Part shown: positions 46,169 to 54,859 of the stretch, piece by piece
Numbering within the stretch: the stretch's first letter is position 1
How the letters are laid out: the number at the start of each line of letters is the position of its first letter
NCBI RefSeq assembly: GCF_016807805.1
Contig: NZ_CP063362.1
Location: forward strand, 5,498,501-5,562,500
Source of the DNA: Xanthobacter dioxanivorans
GTDB lineage: Bacteria; Pseudomonadota; Alphaproteobacteria; Rhizobiales; Xanthobacteraceae
Length of the DNA stretch: 64,000 nucleotides
Reading direction: 5' to 3'
Notes under the pieces: model-generated
The model's input: the letters and a program-made list of their open reading frames with translations, nothing else
What the model was told of the DNA's origin: nothing
The model's database searches: none
Translations under genes and position numbers: made by a program

Positions 46169-46180
46169 GTTACCGCTCAT
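46169..46180. promoter_or_regulatory. Operator-like site 1 (GTTACCGCTCAT)
   Basis: Resembles the GTTANCGNTAAC operator of the GntR branch of LacI regulators and the tandem sites at 46225-46248. It lies between the regulator start and the divergent operon. Confidence 0.5.
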
Positions 46181-46224
46181 CCACAGCCGTCCCGAAAGAG
46201 GCTTGCGGAGAGCTCGACACCCGT

Positions 46225-46248
46225 GTTATCGCTCACGTTAGCGGTCAC
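46225..46248. promoter_or_regulatory. Tandem operator-like sites 2 and 3
   Basis: GTTATCGCTCAC (46225-46236) is directly followed by GTTAGCGGTCAC (46237-46248). Both differ from the palindromic GTTANCGNTAAC consensus at one position. They lie about 97 bp before the SDR ATG, a suitable place for repression of the plus-strand operon. The remaining part of the 46037-46344 gap shows nothing else. Confidence 0.6.
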
Positions 46249-46344
46249 TTTACAATCGATGCAGAACCCCGGGGACCCTCTCCGGGAGAAGAGCCGCGGG
46301 CGGTGCCATGTGCCACCGCCGGCATGGGAGAGGCGGGCACGGGC

Positions 46345-47127
46345 ATGATCGGGCTCGGAGGAAAAGTCGCCTGGGTCACCGGCGGCGGCAGCGGCATCGG
46401 TGAAGCGACCGCCGGAGCGTTGGCCCGGGCCGGCGCGCACGTCGTCGTCTCCGGCCGCCGCCAGGTCGAGCTGGAGCGGGTGGCGCAAGGCATCCGCGCC
46501 GCCGGCGGATCGGCGGATGCCGCCCCCCTCGACGTTGCCGACGCCGATGCCGCCCTCCGCGTCGCCGACGGGATCCGCGCGGCCCGCGGGCGCATCGACA
46601 TCCTGGTGGCGAGCGCCGGCCTCAACGTGCCGAACCGCTCCTTCGCCACCCTCGACACCGCCGCCTGGGACACCATCGTCGGCGTGAACCTGAGCGGCGT
46701 CATGTATGCCACCGCCGCCGTCCTGCCCGCCATGCGCGCGGCGGGCGACGGGCTCGTGGTCATCGTCTCCTCCTGGGCCGGGCGCCATGCGGTGAAGCTC
46801 GGCGGGCCGGCCTACAATGCCACCAAGCACGCGCTCCTCGCGCTCGGCCAGTCGCTGAACATGGAGGAATGCGCCAACGGCATCCGCGCCTGCGTGGTGA
46901 TGCCGGGAGAGGTGGCGACCGATCTTCTGAACCAGCGCGCTGCGCCGCCTCCGCCGGAGGAAGTCGCCCGCCTGCTCCGGCCGGAGGATGTCGCCCGGAT
47001 GATCCGCGCCGTCGCCGAGATGCCCGCGCGGGTATGCGTCAACGAGATCCTGATCAGCCCCACCTGGAACCGAAACTTCATCGACCCCACACCGGCCCGG
47101 CCGGAGCCGGCCGCAGCCATCCCATAG
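46345..47127 (+). CDS. Short-chain dehydrogenase/reductase
   Basis: 260 aa from the ATG at 46345 (another ATG at 46324). Cofactor motif TGGGSGIGEAT (about 11-21), SGRRQ after strand 2 suggests NADP preference, SAGLN replaces NNAG, catalytic YNATK near residue 154. First gene of the operon with CoA-transferase, hydratase and an ABC importer. A hydroxyacyl or sugar-alcohol oxidation step is plausible; the substrate is unknown. Confidence 0.9.
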   Translation: MIGLGGKVAWVTGGGSGIGEATAGALARAGAHVVVSGRRQVELERVAQGIRAAGGSADAAPLDVADADAALRVADGIRAARGRIDILVASAGLNVPNRSFATLDTAAWDTIVGVNLSGVMYATAAVLPAMRAAGDGLVVIVSSWAGRHAVKLGGPAYNATKHALLALGQSLNMEECANGIRACVVMPGEVATDLLNQRAAPPPPEEVARLLRPEDVARMIRAVAEMPARVCVNEILISPTWNRNFIDPTPARPEPAAAIP

Positions 47128-47199
47128 GTGCGGCGGCATCTTTCGCCACCACCGGAACGCCCACCGTCCGCTCCGCGCGGACCGCAAGGAAGACGAGGC

Positions 47200-48399
47200 A
47201 TGGACAGTAAGCACAACGTTCTGAGCGGGTATCGCGTGCTCGACTGCTCGATCGCCATGGCCGGCCCGTTCGCGGCCCAGCGCCTCGGCGATCTCGGCGC
47301 CGACGTGGTGAAGGTGGAACCGGTGACCGGCGAGTGGCAGCGCCACGTCTCCGCCGGAGGGGCCGGCGGTAACCGCATCAACGTCTCGTTTCTCTCCCTC
47401 AACCGCAACAAGCGGTCGCTGGCGGTGGACCTCAAGTCGGCCGACGGCAAGGCGGCGCTGCTCGAACTCGTCAAGACCGCCGACGTGTTCCTGCAGAACT
47501 ATCGCCCCGGCGTCGCCAAGCGCCTCGGCGTGGACTACGAAACGCTCTCGGCCATCAATCCGAAGCTCGTCTACTGCTCCATCTCCGGCTACGGCGAGAC
47601 CGGCCCCTACAAGGACCGGCCGGGGCAGGACCTGCTGCTCCAAGGCATGTCCGGGGCGATGCTCTCCGCCGGCCGCGCCGACGAGCCGCCGACCCCGGCG
47701 GGCCAGTATCTGGTGGATGCGGTCACCGCCTACACCGCCTTCGAGGGCGTGCTTGCCGCCCTCCTCCACCGCGAGCGCACGGGCGAGGGCCAGCTCGTTC
47801 AGGTCAACATGCTCGACGCCATCACCACCCTGCAGATGCAGGAATTGTCGGTGTTCACGGTGGCCGGCAAGCCGCAGGTGCGCTCGGCCGAGCCGCATGC
47901 CCACGTCTATATCCGCGCGCCCTATGGCGCCTTCGCCACCGCCGACGGCTTCCTCATCCTCGCCTTCCCTTCCCTGAGGCTTCTCGGCGAGCTCATCGGC
48001 GAGCCTTCCTTCCTCACCATGAATGACGAGGTGGACAGCTGGGCGCAGCGCGACGAGATCTTCGCGAAAACCCGCGCCAGGCTCACCACGAAGACCACCG
48101 CCGCGTGGCTCGACCTGTTCCGCGCGCACGATATCTGGGCCGGGCCGGTCTACGGCTACGACGAGCTTTTGAAGGATCCGCAGATCGCCGAGAATGGCAC
48201 CTTCGTGACCTACGATCACCCTACCGAAGGCCGCGTGACGACCCCGGGCTTCCCCATCAAGTTCTCGAAGACCCCCTCCAGCGTCGCGCGCGGGGCGCCG
48301 CTCGCCGGCGAGCACAGCCGCCAGGTGCTCGCCGACGCAGGCTATTCCCCCACCGACATCGACCGCCTCATCGCCTCCGGCGCCGTGGCGGAAAGCTGA
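47200..48399 (+). CDS. CaiB/BaiF family (class III) CoA-transferase
   Basis: 399 aa from the ATG at 47200 (GAGG upstream). Family hallmarks: YRVLDCSIAMAGPFAAQRLGDLGADVVKVE read in two parts at the N-terminus, FLSLNRNKRSLAVDLKS, GQDLLLQGMSGAM with the catalytic Asp, and GLP/GFPIKFSKTP near the C-terminus. It transfers CoA between carboxylic acids, so the operon activates an organic acid. It is followed by the signal-less binding-protein homologue after 10 bp. Confidence 0.93.
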   Translation: MDSKHNVLSGYRVLDCSIAMAGPFAAQRLGDLGADVVKVEPVTGEWQRHVSAGGAGGNRINVSFLSLNRNKRSLAVDLKSADGKAALLELVKTADVFLQNYRPGVAKRLGVDYETLSAINPKLVYCSISGYGETGPYKDRPGQDLLLQGMSGAMLSAGRADEPPTPAGQYLVDAVTAYTAFEGVLAALLHRERTGEGQLVQVNMLDAITTLQMQELSVFTVAGKPQVRSAEPHAHVYIRAPYGAFATADGFLILAFPSLRLLGELIGEPSFLTMNDEVDSWAQRDEIFAKTRARLTTKTTAAWLDLFRAHDIWAGPVYGYDELLKDPQIAENGTFVTYDHPTEGRVTTPGFPIKFSKTPSSVARGAPLAGEHSRQVLADAGYSPTDIDRLIASGAVAES

Positions 48400-48409
48400 C
48401 GGGGCGACC

Positions 48410-49555
48410 ATGCGCTACCACGCCCTCACCTGGGACCACCCGCGCGGCTACACTGCGCTGGCCGCAGCCGCAGCGGCGCTCGATCCGGCGAACGGGCTCG
48501 CCATCTCCTGGGACAGGCAGCCGCTGGAAGGCTTCGAGGCCCACCCCATCGGCGACCTGTGCGCCCGATACGACCTCGTGGTGCTGGATCATCCCCATGT
48601 GGGGGAAGCGGTGGCCAAGGGCTGCCTGGTGCCGCTGGAAGAGCTGTTTCCGGAGGCTGAGATCGCGGCTCTGGCGCGGGAGAGCATCGGCCCGAGCCTG
48701 TCGAGCTACCGTTTCGCCGGCAGCCACTGGGCGCTGCCGCTCGATGCGGCGACGCAGGTGATGGCCCGCCGCGCGGACCTCCTCGAAGGCCCGGCGCCCG
48801 CCACCTGGGACGAGGTGGAGGCCCTGTCCGCGCATGCGCCGGTGGCGCTCTCACTCGCCGGCCCGCATGCCTGCCTCACCTTCCTGTCCATGGCGACCGC
48901 CTTCGGCGAACCGCCGGCGATGGCGGACCCCGACGTGCTGGTCTCGCCGGACGTGGGCGAGAAAGTGCTCGACCTGATGGCCCGCCTCGCCGCCCGCACG
49001 CCGGATGGGGTGCGGGGCAAGAATCCCATCGGCCTCCTGGCCCACATGGCAACGCACGACGACGTGGCGCTCTGCCCGCTGGTCTACGGCTATGTGAACT
49101 ACGCCGCGCCAGCCGATGCCGGCGCCAAGGCCATCGCCTTCTCGAACGCGCCGCGCGCCACGCCCGGGGGCCGGCCGGGCTCCACCCTCGGCGGCACCGG
49201 CATCGGCATCTCGCGCCGCTGCCAGGTCACGCCGGAACTGCTCGACCACCTGCGCTGGCTGCTGGGCGCCGAGGCGCAGGTCTCCTTCATCCCGACCCAT
49301 GACGGCCAGCCGAGCCGCCGCGCCGCCTGGCACGACGCGGGGGTGAATGCCCGCTGGGGCCATTTCTACGCGGACACGGCCGACACGCTGGAGCAGGCCT
49401 ATGTGCGCCCGCGCCATGACGGCTATATCGCCTTCCAGGCGGAGGCCGCCCAGATTCTGCGGCAGGGCCTCGCGGCAGGCCGGCCGCACCGCGACATCCT
49501 CGCCGACCTCGCCGCGCGCTATGCGCTGAGCCGCACCCCCGGAACCGAACGATAA
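48410..49555 (+). CDS. Solute-binding-protein homologue without signal peptide
   Basis: 381 aa. The fold pattern resembles SBP_bac_1 proteins: YDLVVLDHPHVGEAVAKGCLVPLEEL, GSHWALPLDAATQVMARRADLLEGPAPATWDEVEAL (each read in pieces), and a late GTGIGISRR. The N-terminus MRYHALTWDHPRGY lacks any hydrophobic export signal, and there is a 10-bp gap to the CoA-transferase, so it is probably cytoplasmic. The operon's real periplasmic binding protein is encoded at 51663. It may be a ligand sensor or a metabolite-binding chaperone; this is inference. Confidence 0.78.
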   Translation: MRYHALTWDHPRGYTALAAAAAALDPANGLAISWDRQPLEGFEAHPIGDLCARYDLVVLDHPHVGEAVAKGCLVPLEELFPEAEIAALARESIGPSLSSYRFAGSHWALPLDAATQVMARRADLLEGPAPATWDEVEALSAHAPVALSLAGPHACLTFLSMATAFGEPPAMADPDVLVSPDVGEKVLDLMARLAARTPDGVRGKNPIGLLAHMATHDDVALCPLVYGYVNYAAPADAGAKAIAFSNAPRATPGGRPGSTLGGTGIGISRRCQVTPELLDHLRWLLGAEAQVSFIPTHDGQPSRRAAWHDAGVNARWGHFYADTADTLEQAYVRPRHDGYIAFQAEAAQILRQGLAAGRPHRDILADLAARYALSRTPGTER

Positions 49556-49588
49556 GCGCTCCCAGAGCCGCCTTTTCAGGAACGCCCG

Positions 49589-50359
49589 ATGACCGAAGAG
49601 ATCACCTTCTCCACCGACGGCTACGTCGCCACGATCGCCCTCAACCGGCCGCAGAAGCTGAACGCGGTGACGCCGGAGATGGCGAGCGCGCTCATCGCCG
49701 CCGTGGAGCGGTGCAACGCCGACGACGACATACGCTGCGTGGTGCTCACCGGCGCCGGTCCCAAGGCCTTCTGCTGCGGCTCCGACATCCGCGAACTCGA
49801 CCGCTATGACACGGCGTGGAACTTCCGCAACCGGGAGGACTATTGCGATGCGATCCGGCGGCTGCGCAAGCCCTCCATCGCCGCGGTGAACGGCTATGCC
49901 TTCGGCGGCGGCCTGGAAACCGCCATGAGCTGCGATGTGCGCATCTGCTCCGACAATGCCCAGTTCGCCGCGCCGGAGATCAAGCTCGGCTGGATCGGCG
50001 GGGGCGGCGTCGCCGCCTTCCTGTCCCATGCCATCGGCGCCTCGAACGCCGCGCTGATGATCCTCACCGGCGACCCCATCGATGCCGCCAAGGCGCTCGC
50101 CTGGGGCCTCGTGAGCGAGGTGGTGCCGCAGGAGGGGCTGCTCGACCGCGCCCACGCGATTGCCGCGGTGATCGCCAGCCGCGCGCCCATCGCGGCGGAA
50201 ACGGCGAAGCTCAATCTCGCCGCCGCCCACGCTTTGCCCGTGGAGCAGGCCATAGCCTATGAACGGGACTTGCAGACCATTTGCTTCGCCACCGCCGACG
50301 CCGCCGAGGGCCGCGCGGCGTTCAAGGAGAAGCGGCAGCCGGTGTTCCGGCGCAAATGA
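49589..50359 (+). CDS. Enoyl-CoA hydratase/isomerase family protein
   Basis: 256 aa crotonase. IALNRPQKLNAVTPEMA at the N-terminus, oxyanion-hole segments VLTGAGPKAFCCGSDIREL and AVNGYAFGGGLETAMSCD, then APEIKLGWIGGGG. The residue pair normally Glu/Glu reads ETAMSCDVRI and PEIKLGWIGG, so a Glu is available in the second loop region only by inspection. It acts on the CoA ester made by the neighbouring CoA-transferase. Confidence 0.92.
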   Translation: MTEEITFSTDGYVATIALNRPQKLNAVTPEMASALIAAVERCNADDDIRCVVLTGAGPKAFCCGSDIRELDRYDTAWNFRNREDYCDAIRRLRKPSIAAVNGYAFGGGLETAMSCDVRICSDNAQFAAPEIKLGWIGGGGVAAFLSHAIGASNAALMILTGDPIDAAKALAWGLVSEVVPQEGLLDRAHAIAAVIASRAPIAAETAKLNLAAAHALPVEQAIAYERDLQTICFATADAAEGRAAFKEKRQPVFRRK

Positions 50360-50397
50360 GTTCGGCGCAGGGAACACAGGCAAACGAAAGACCGGCC

Positions 50398-51591
50398 ATG
50401 ACGGAATCCGCCCTCATCCTTGATCCGAAGCACGCTTTACCCGCGCCCGGCGCGGGCGGCCGCGAACCGGTCCTCGTGGGCCGCGCCTGGCGACCCGGCA
50501 TCGGCCCGTGCGTGGTCACCGTGCGCGGCGGCGCGGTGATCGACATCACTTCGCGCGCCACCCCCACCGTGCGCGACCTGGCGGAGAGCGAGGACCCGGC
50601 GGGCCTTGCGCGTGACCTTCCCGGCACACCCATCGGGAGCATCGCCGACCTGCTCGCCCAGTCCGACGAGGCCAGGCGGCGCGGCGACGCGCCCTTTCTC
50701 CTGTCCCCCATCGACCTTCAAGCGGTGAAGGCGTCGGGCGTCACCTTCGTCACCAGCCTGCTGGAGCGCGTCATCGAGGAGCAGGCGCGCGGCGCACCGG
50801 ACAAGGCGCAGGCCATCCGCGCCGACATCACGCGCCTCATCGGCACCGACCTCTCGGCGCTGAAGCCCGGCTCGCCCGCCGCTCTTGACGTGAAGGAGGC
50901 GCTGATCGCGCGAGGCATGTGGTCCCAGTATCTGGAAGTGGGCATCGGGCCGGACGCGGAGATCTTCACCAAGGGCCAGCCCCTGTCCTCGGTGGGCACG
51001 GGCGCGCATGTGGGCATCCTGCCGAGCTCGGTGTGGAACAATCCCGAGCCGGAGGTGGCGATCCTCGTCACCTCGCGCGGCGCCATCGTCGGCGCGACGC
51101 TGGCCAATGACATGAACCTGCGCGACGTGGAGGGCCGCTCGGCGCTACTGCTCGGCCGCGCCAAGGATAACAACGCCAGTTGCTCCATCGGCCCCTTCGT
51201 GCGCCTGTTCGACGCCGGCTTCAGCCTCGACGACGTGCGGGCGGCGGACCTCGGCCTCACCGTCGAGGGACCGGACGGCTTCCGCCTGGAAGGGTCGAGC
51301 TCCATGCGGCAGATCAGCCGCGATCCGGTGGAGCTGGCGGCGGCGACCCTGTCGGAGAACCACCATTATCCCGACGGGTTCGTGCTGCTGCTCGGCACCA
51401 TGTTCGCCCCCGTGCAGGACCGCGACCGGCCGGGCGAGGGCTTCACCCACAAGGTGGGCGACGTGGTGACCATCGCCACGCCGGCGCTCGGCGCGCTGTC
51501 CAACCGGGTGCGACACTGCGCCGACTGCGCGCCGTGGGATTTCGGCGCCTCCGACCTCATGCGCAATCTCGCGGGGCGCGGCCTGCTCTGA
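50398..51591 (+). CDS. Fumarylacetoacetate hydrolase family protein (2-keto-3-deoxy-arabinonate dehydratase-like)
   Basis: 397 aa from the ATG at 50398. The C-terminal FAH domain has NNPEPEVAILVTSRG with the E-x-E metal motif, ATLANDMNLRDVEGRSALLL (in two pieces) and AKDNNASCSIGPFVRLFD. These are the signatures of AraD1-type dehydratases of 2-keto-3-deoxy sugar acids rather than of true fumarylacetoacetase. This supports a sugar-acid or related branched acid as the operon's substrate. It is followed by the periplasmic binding protein of the transporter. Confidence 0.86.
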   Translation: MTESALILDPKHALPAPGAGGREPVLVGRAWRPGIGPCVVTVRGGAVIDITSRATPTVRDLAESEDPAGLARDLPGTPIGSIADLLAQSDEARRRGDAPFLLSPIDLQAVKASGVTFVTSLLERVIEEQARGAPDKAQAIRADITRLIGTDLSALKPGSPAALDVKEALIARGMWSQYLEVGIGPDAEIFTKGQPLSSVGTGAHVGILPSSVWNNPEPEVAILVTSRGAIVGATLANDMNLRDVEGRSALLLGRAKDNNASCSIGPFVRLFDAGFSLDDVRAADLGLTVEGPDGFRLEGSSSMRQISRDPVELAAATLSENHHYPDGFVLLLGTMFAPVQDRDRPGEGFTHKVGDVVTIATPALGALSNRVRHCADCAPWDFGASDLMRNLAGRGLL

Positions 51592-51662
51592 GCGACAGAG
51601 GCTCCGCTCAAATATCTGAAAATAAAACGCCAAGCTGAAACAAGAAAATGGAGGAGATACGG

Positions 51663-52901
51663 ATGACGATACGTACCCTGCTTGCCCCCCTCGCCTCGAT
51701 CGCCGCCGCCGGCGCCCTGCTCGCGGCCGGCCCGGCCTGCGCCCAGACCAAGGCGGTAGTGACGTTCGCCGCCTCGCATTTCGCCGAGGTCGGCCGCGGC
51801 GACCGCCTCAGGGCCTGGATCGAGCGGTTCAACAAGGAGAATCCGGACGTGGAGGTGAAGCCGATCACCATCCCGTTCTCCTCCTTCGCCTCCACCATCT
51901 TCACCCAGATGGGCGGCGGCGGCGGACCGGACGTGATCCGCTTCGACCTGCCGGAATTCTATGCGGCGGTGGCGGCGAAATCGGTGCTGCCATGGGACGG
52001 CTTCATCACCGACGCCGACTACAAGTTCACCAGCGCCGACAAGTACATGAGCGTGGGCGGGAAGCGCTACGGCGTCGCCTTCGACACCGCCAACTACGCC
52101 CTCGTCTACAATGCCGCCCTGCTGCCCGAGGGCAAGGCGCCGAAAAGCTTCGAGGAGTTCCTCGCCGCCGCGAAAGCCGCCACCAAGGATGGCAATTACG
52201 GCTACGCCTTCCGCGCCACCATGGCCGAGCGCGGCGGCATGTGGTACGATCTTACAAATTTCGTCTACGGCTTCGGCGGCCGTTGGTCGAAGCCCGACGG
52301 AACGCCCACCTTCAACAGCCCCGAGGTGGTGGCCGGCATCGCCGCCTACAAGCAGGTCTATGACGCAAGCGTGACCCCGAAGGGCACGGATGCGGCCACC
52401 TACCGGCGCATGTTCTGGGAAGGCAAGGTGGCGATGGAGATCGACAATGGCGGCGTCGCCACCATCCTCACCTCCGAGGGCAAGGCCCACCCGATCAGCG
52501 CGGCGCACTCGCCCTTCCCGCACCGCGAGCAGGGCATGATCCTCGCGCCCGCCACCATCAACGCCAACACCAAGGTCAAGGACGCGGCGGTGAAGTTCCT
52601 GCGCTGGGCGCTGCAGCCCCAGCAGCAGCAGGAACTGCAGACCCTGCTTGGCGCCGCCAACGTCGCCACCGTGGTCGAGCGCACCAAGGCGGAACTGGAG
52701 GCCATGCCCTGGCTGAAGGTCTACGACGCGCAGACGCCCTATTCCGTCCCGGCCTTGCCCCAGGGCCTGGAGACCAAGGCGCCGGAAATCCAGCAGATCG
52801 TCGTGCAGCAAGTGCTGAAGGTGCTGCAGGGCGGCGTCGCGCCCAAGGTCGCCATGGACGAGGCACAGCGCCTCGTCACCACCCGCGTGCTCGGCCAGTA
52901 G
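51663..52901 (+). CDS. CUT1-type ABC transporter substrate-binding protein
   Basis: 412 aa from the ATG at 51663 with GGAGGAGAT upstream. A Sec signal peptide (MTIRTLLAPLASIAAAGALL, cleavage at CAQ-TK) precedes an SBP_bac_1 domain opening VVTFAASHFAEVGRG. It is followed 137 bp later by two permeases and then an ATPase, a complete transporter. The ligand is likely the sugar acid-like compound processed by the upstream enzymes. Confidence 0.92.
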   Translation: MTIRTLLAPLASIAAAGALLAAGPACAQTKAVVTFAASHFAEVGRGDRLRAWIERFNKENPDVEVKPITIPFSSFASTIFTQMGGGGGPDVIRFDLPEFYAAVAAKSVLPWDGFITDADYKFTSADKYMSVGGKRYGVAFDTANYALVYNAALLPEGKAPKSFEEFLAAAKAATKDGNYGYAFRATMAERGGMWYDLTNFVYGFGGRWSKPDGTPTFNSPEVVAGIAAYKQVYDASVTPKGTDAATYRRMFWEGKVAMEIDNGGVATILTSEGKAHPISAAHSPFPHREQGMILAPATINANTKVKDAAVKFLRWALQPQQQQELQTLLGAANVATVVERTKAELEAMPWLKVYDAQTPYSVPALPQGLETKAPEIQQIVVQQVLKVLQGGVAPKVAMDEAQRLVTTRVLGQ

Positions 52902-53038
52902 CACCGGGGGGCTCCGCGCGGCGCTCGCGCGTCTCCACGCGGCATCGGTCGAAGACCGCCGCCGGCACAAGACCACTCGGGCCAGCGCCGCGCGGACGCC
53001 GGCGCCGGCCCGTTTCCCTCCGCACCGGATCGAGATCC

Positions 53039-53977
53039 ATGACGAGCCTGACACAGCGCCGGCCGAAGGCCGCAGAACGGAACGCAGCGCCGGACCCGGG
53101 CCGCTGGGTGGCGGCGGCCTTCGTCGCGCCCGTGGTGCTCTATCTGCTCGCGTTCCAGTTCTATCCGCTGGCGCAGCAGCTATATCTGAGCGTCACCTCC
53201 ACCTCGCTGCTCGATCCCTCGCGGCAGACCTTCGTCGGCCTCGCCAACTACCGCGACTTGCTGACCGATCCCGAATTCCACCAGGCACTGCGCGTCACGG
53301 TGGTCTATACGCTCATCTGCGTTGCCGGCTCCATCGCCCTCGGCCTCGGCGCGGCGCTGCTGCTCGACCGTCCGTTCCGCGGCCGCGGCATCGCCCGCGC
53401 CCTCGTCACCATCCCCTGGGCCGCGCCGCCGGTGGCCGCCGCCCTCATCTTCGTGTGGCTCTACAACGCCCAGTACGGCCTGTTCAGCCGCGTGTCGCAG
53501 GCGCTCGGCTTCTCCACCGGTGGCATCAACTGGCTGGACGAGCCGGCCTACGCGCTGCCGGCGATCCTCATCACCACCCTCTGGCAGATCTTCCCGTTCT
53601 CGGCCGTGGTGATCCTTGCCGCATTGCAGGGGGTGCCCTCGGAGCTGCGTGAAGCCGCCGTCATCGATGGTGCGGACCGCTTCAGCGTGTTCAAGGCGGT
53701 GGTGTGGCCCACCATCCGGCCCACCGTCGCGCTGCTGGCACTCCTCGTCACCGTGTGGTCGCTGCGCCGCTTCGACGTCATCTGGATCATGACCCAGGGC
53801 GGCCCGCTGGGGGAGACCAACACCCTCGTCATCGATCTCTACCGGCGGGCCTTCGTCTATCTCGACCTCGGCCGCGCGGCGGCGGTCGGCGTGGTCGGCC
53901 TCGCGGTCGCCATCCTGGTCACCCTCGTCTACTTCTGGGCGTCCCGGCGCGCGGAAGCGGCCAGCGGAAAGCGGTGA
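53039..53977 (+). CDS. CUT1 ABC transporter permease, MalF/UgpA-like
   Basis: 312 aa, a 25-residue charged N-terminus followed by six predicted helices. The EAA loop reads LREAAVIDGADRFSVFKAVVWP (about residues 198-219). Helices around FVAPVVLYLLAFQFYPLAQQLYLS match UgpA/MalF. It ends 5 bp before its partner. Confidence 0.93.
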   Translation: MTSLTQRRPKAAERNAAPDPGRWVAAAFVAPVVLYLLAFQFYPLAQQLYLSVTSTSLLDPSRQTFVGLANYRDLLTDPEFHQALRVTVVYTLICVAGSIALGLGAALLLDRPFRGRGIARALVTIPWAAPPVAAALIFVWLYNAQYGLFSRVSQALGFSTGGINWLDEPAYALPAILITTLWQIFPFSAVVILAALQGVPSELREAAVIDGADRFSVFKAVVWPTIRPTVALLALLVTVWSLRRFDVIWIMTQGGPLGETNTLVIDLYRRAFVYLDLGRAAAVGVVGLAVAILVTLVYFWASRRAEAASGKR

Positions 53978-53982
53978 GCGCC

Positions 53983-54804
53983 ATGGCCCGCTTCCATCCC
54001 TTCCACGCCGCGGCGGTGCTCGCTCTGCTCGGGGTCGCCGCCTTTCCCCTCTACTGGATGTTCGTCACCTCGCTGACGCCGTCCGGGCGGCTGTTCTCGG
54101 CCTCGCCGCAAGTGCTGCCTGACTTCTCGCAGCTGTCGGTCTATCTCGATGCGCTCACCGGCACCTCGCTGCGGCAGTGGCTGTTGAATTCCATCGTGGT
54201 GGCGGTGGGCACCACAGTGCTGTCGATCCTGCTCGCGGTGCTGCCGGCCTACGCCCTCTCGCGGCTCAAGTTTCCGGGCATGCTGCTGTTCGGCTTCACC
54301 TTGTTCCTGACGCAGATGCTGCCCGAGGCGATGCTGGTGGTGCCGCTCTACGACATCTTCGCCAAAGCCGGCCTGCTCAACACGCTGCTCGGCCTGATCC
54401 TGGCCAATGCCGCCTTCACCGTGCCGGTGGTGACCTGGATCCTCAAGGGCGCCATCGACGCGGTGCCCGCCGAGATCGAGGAGGCGGCGCGCATGGACGG
54501 CTGCTCGCGGCTCGGCATCGTGCTGGCGGTGGTGGTGCCGCTCATCGCGCCGACGCTGGCGGCGGCGGCGGTGATCGCCTTCTTCCATGGCTGGAACGAA
54601 TACGTCTTCGCCCAGACCTTCATCAGCGACGACCGGCTGCGCACCGCCTCGGTGGGCCTTGCCAGCTTCGTGGGCGAGCTGTCGACACCGGTCCACACGG
54701 TGATGGCGGTGGGCTTCATCTACACCCTGCCCGCGGTGGTCTTCTATCTGTTCGTCCAACGCTACGTGGTCGCCGGCATGACGGCCGGCGGCGTCAAGGG
54801 CTGA
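53983..54804 (+). CDS. CUT1 ABC transporter permease, MalG/UgpE-like
   Basis: 273 aa from the ATG at 53983. EAA loop EIEEAARMDGCSRLGIVLAV, helix PLYWMFVTSLTPSGRLF near the N-terminus and the C-terminal YVVAGMTAGGVKG are characteristic. Six helices expected; forms the channel with the preceding gene product. Confidence 0.93.
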   Translation: MARFHPFHAAAVLALLGVAAFPLYWMFVTSLTPSGRLFSASPQVLPDFSQLSVYLDALTGTSLRQWLLNSIVVAVGTTVLSILLAVLPAYALSRLKFPGMLLFGFTLFLTQMLPEAMLVVPLYDIFAKAGLLNTLLGLILANAAFTVPVVTWILKGAIDAVPAEIEEAARMDGCSRLGIVLAVVVPLIAPTLAAAAVIAFFHGWNEYVFAQTFISDDRLRTASVGLASFVGELSTPVHTVMAVGFIYTLPAVVFYLFVQRYVVAGMTAGGVKG

Positions 54805-54859
54805 TGCGCGCGCTTCAAGCCACGCATCGCCGCCGACACCCGTTTTCCGGAGAAGCTTT

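Noticed and set aside
46177..48411. 744-codon minus-strand open frame
   Set aside because: It lies opposite the SDR and CoA-transferase genes, which have strong motifs; no ribosome site and no domain.
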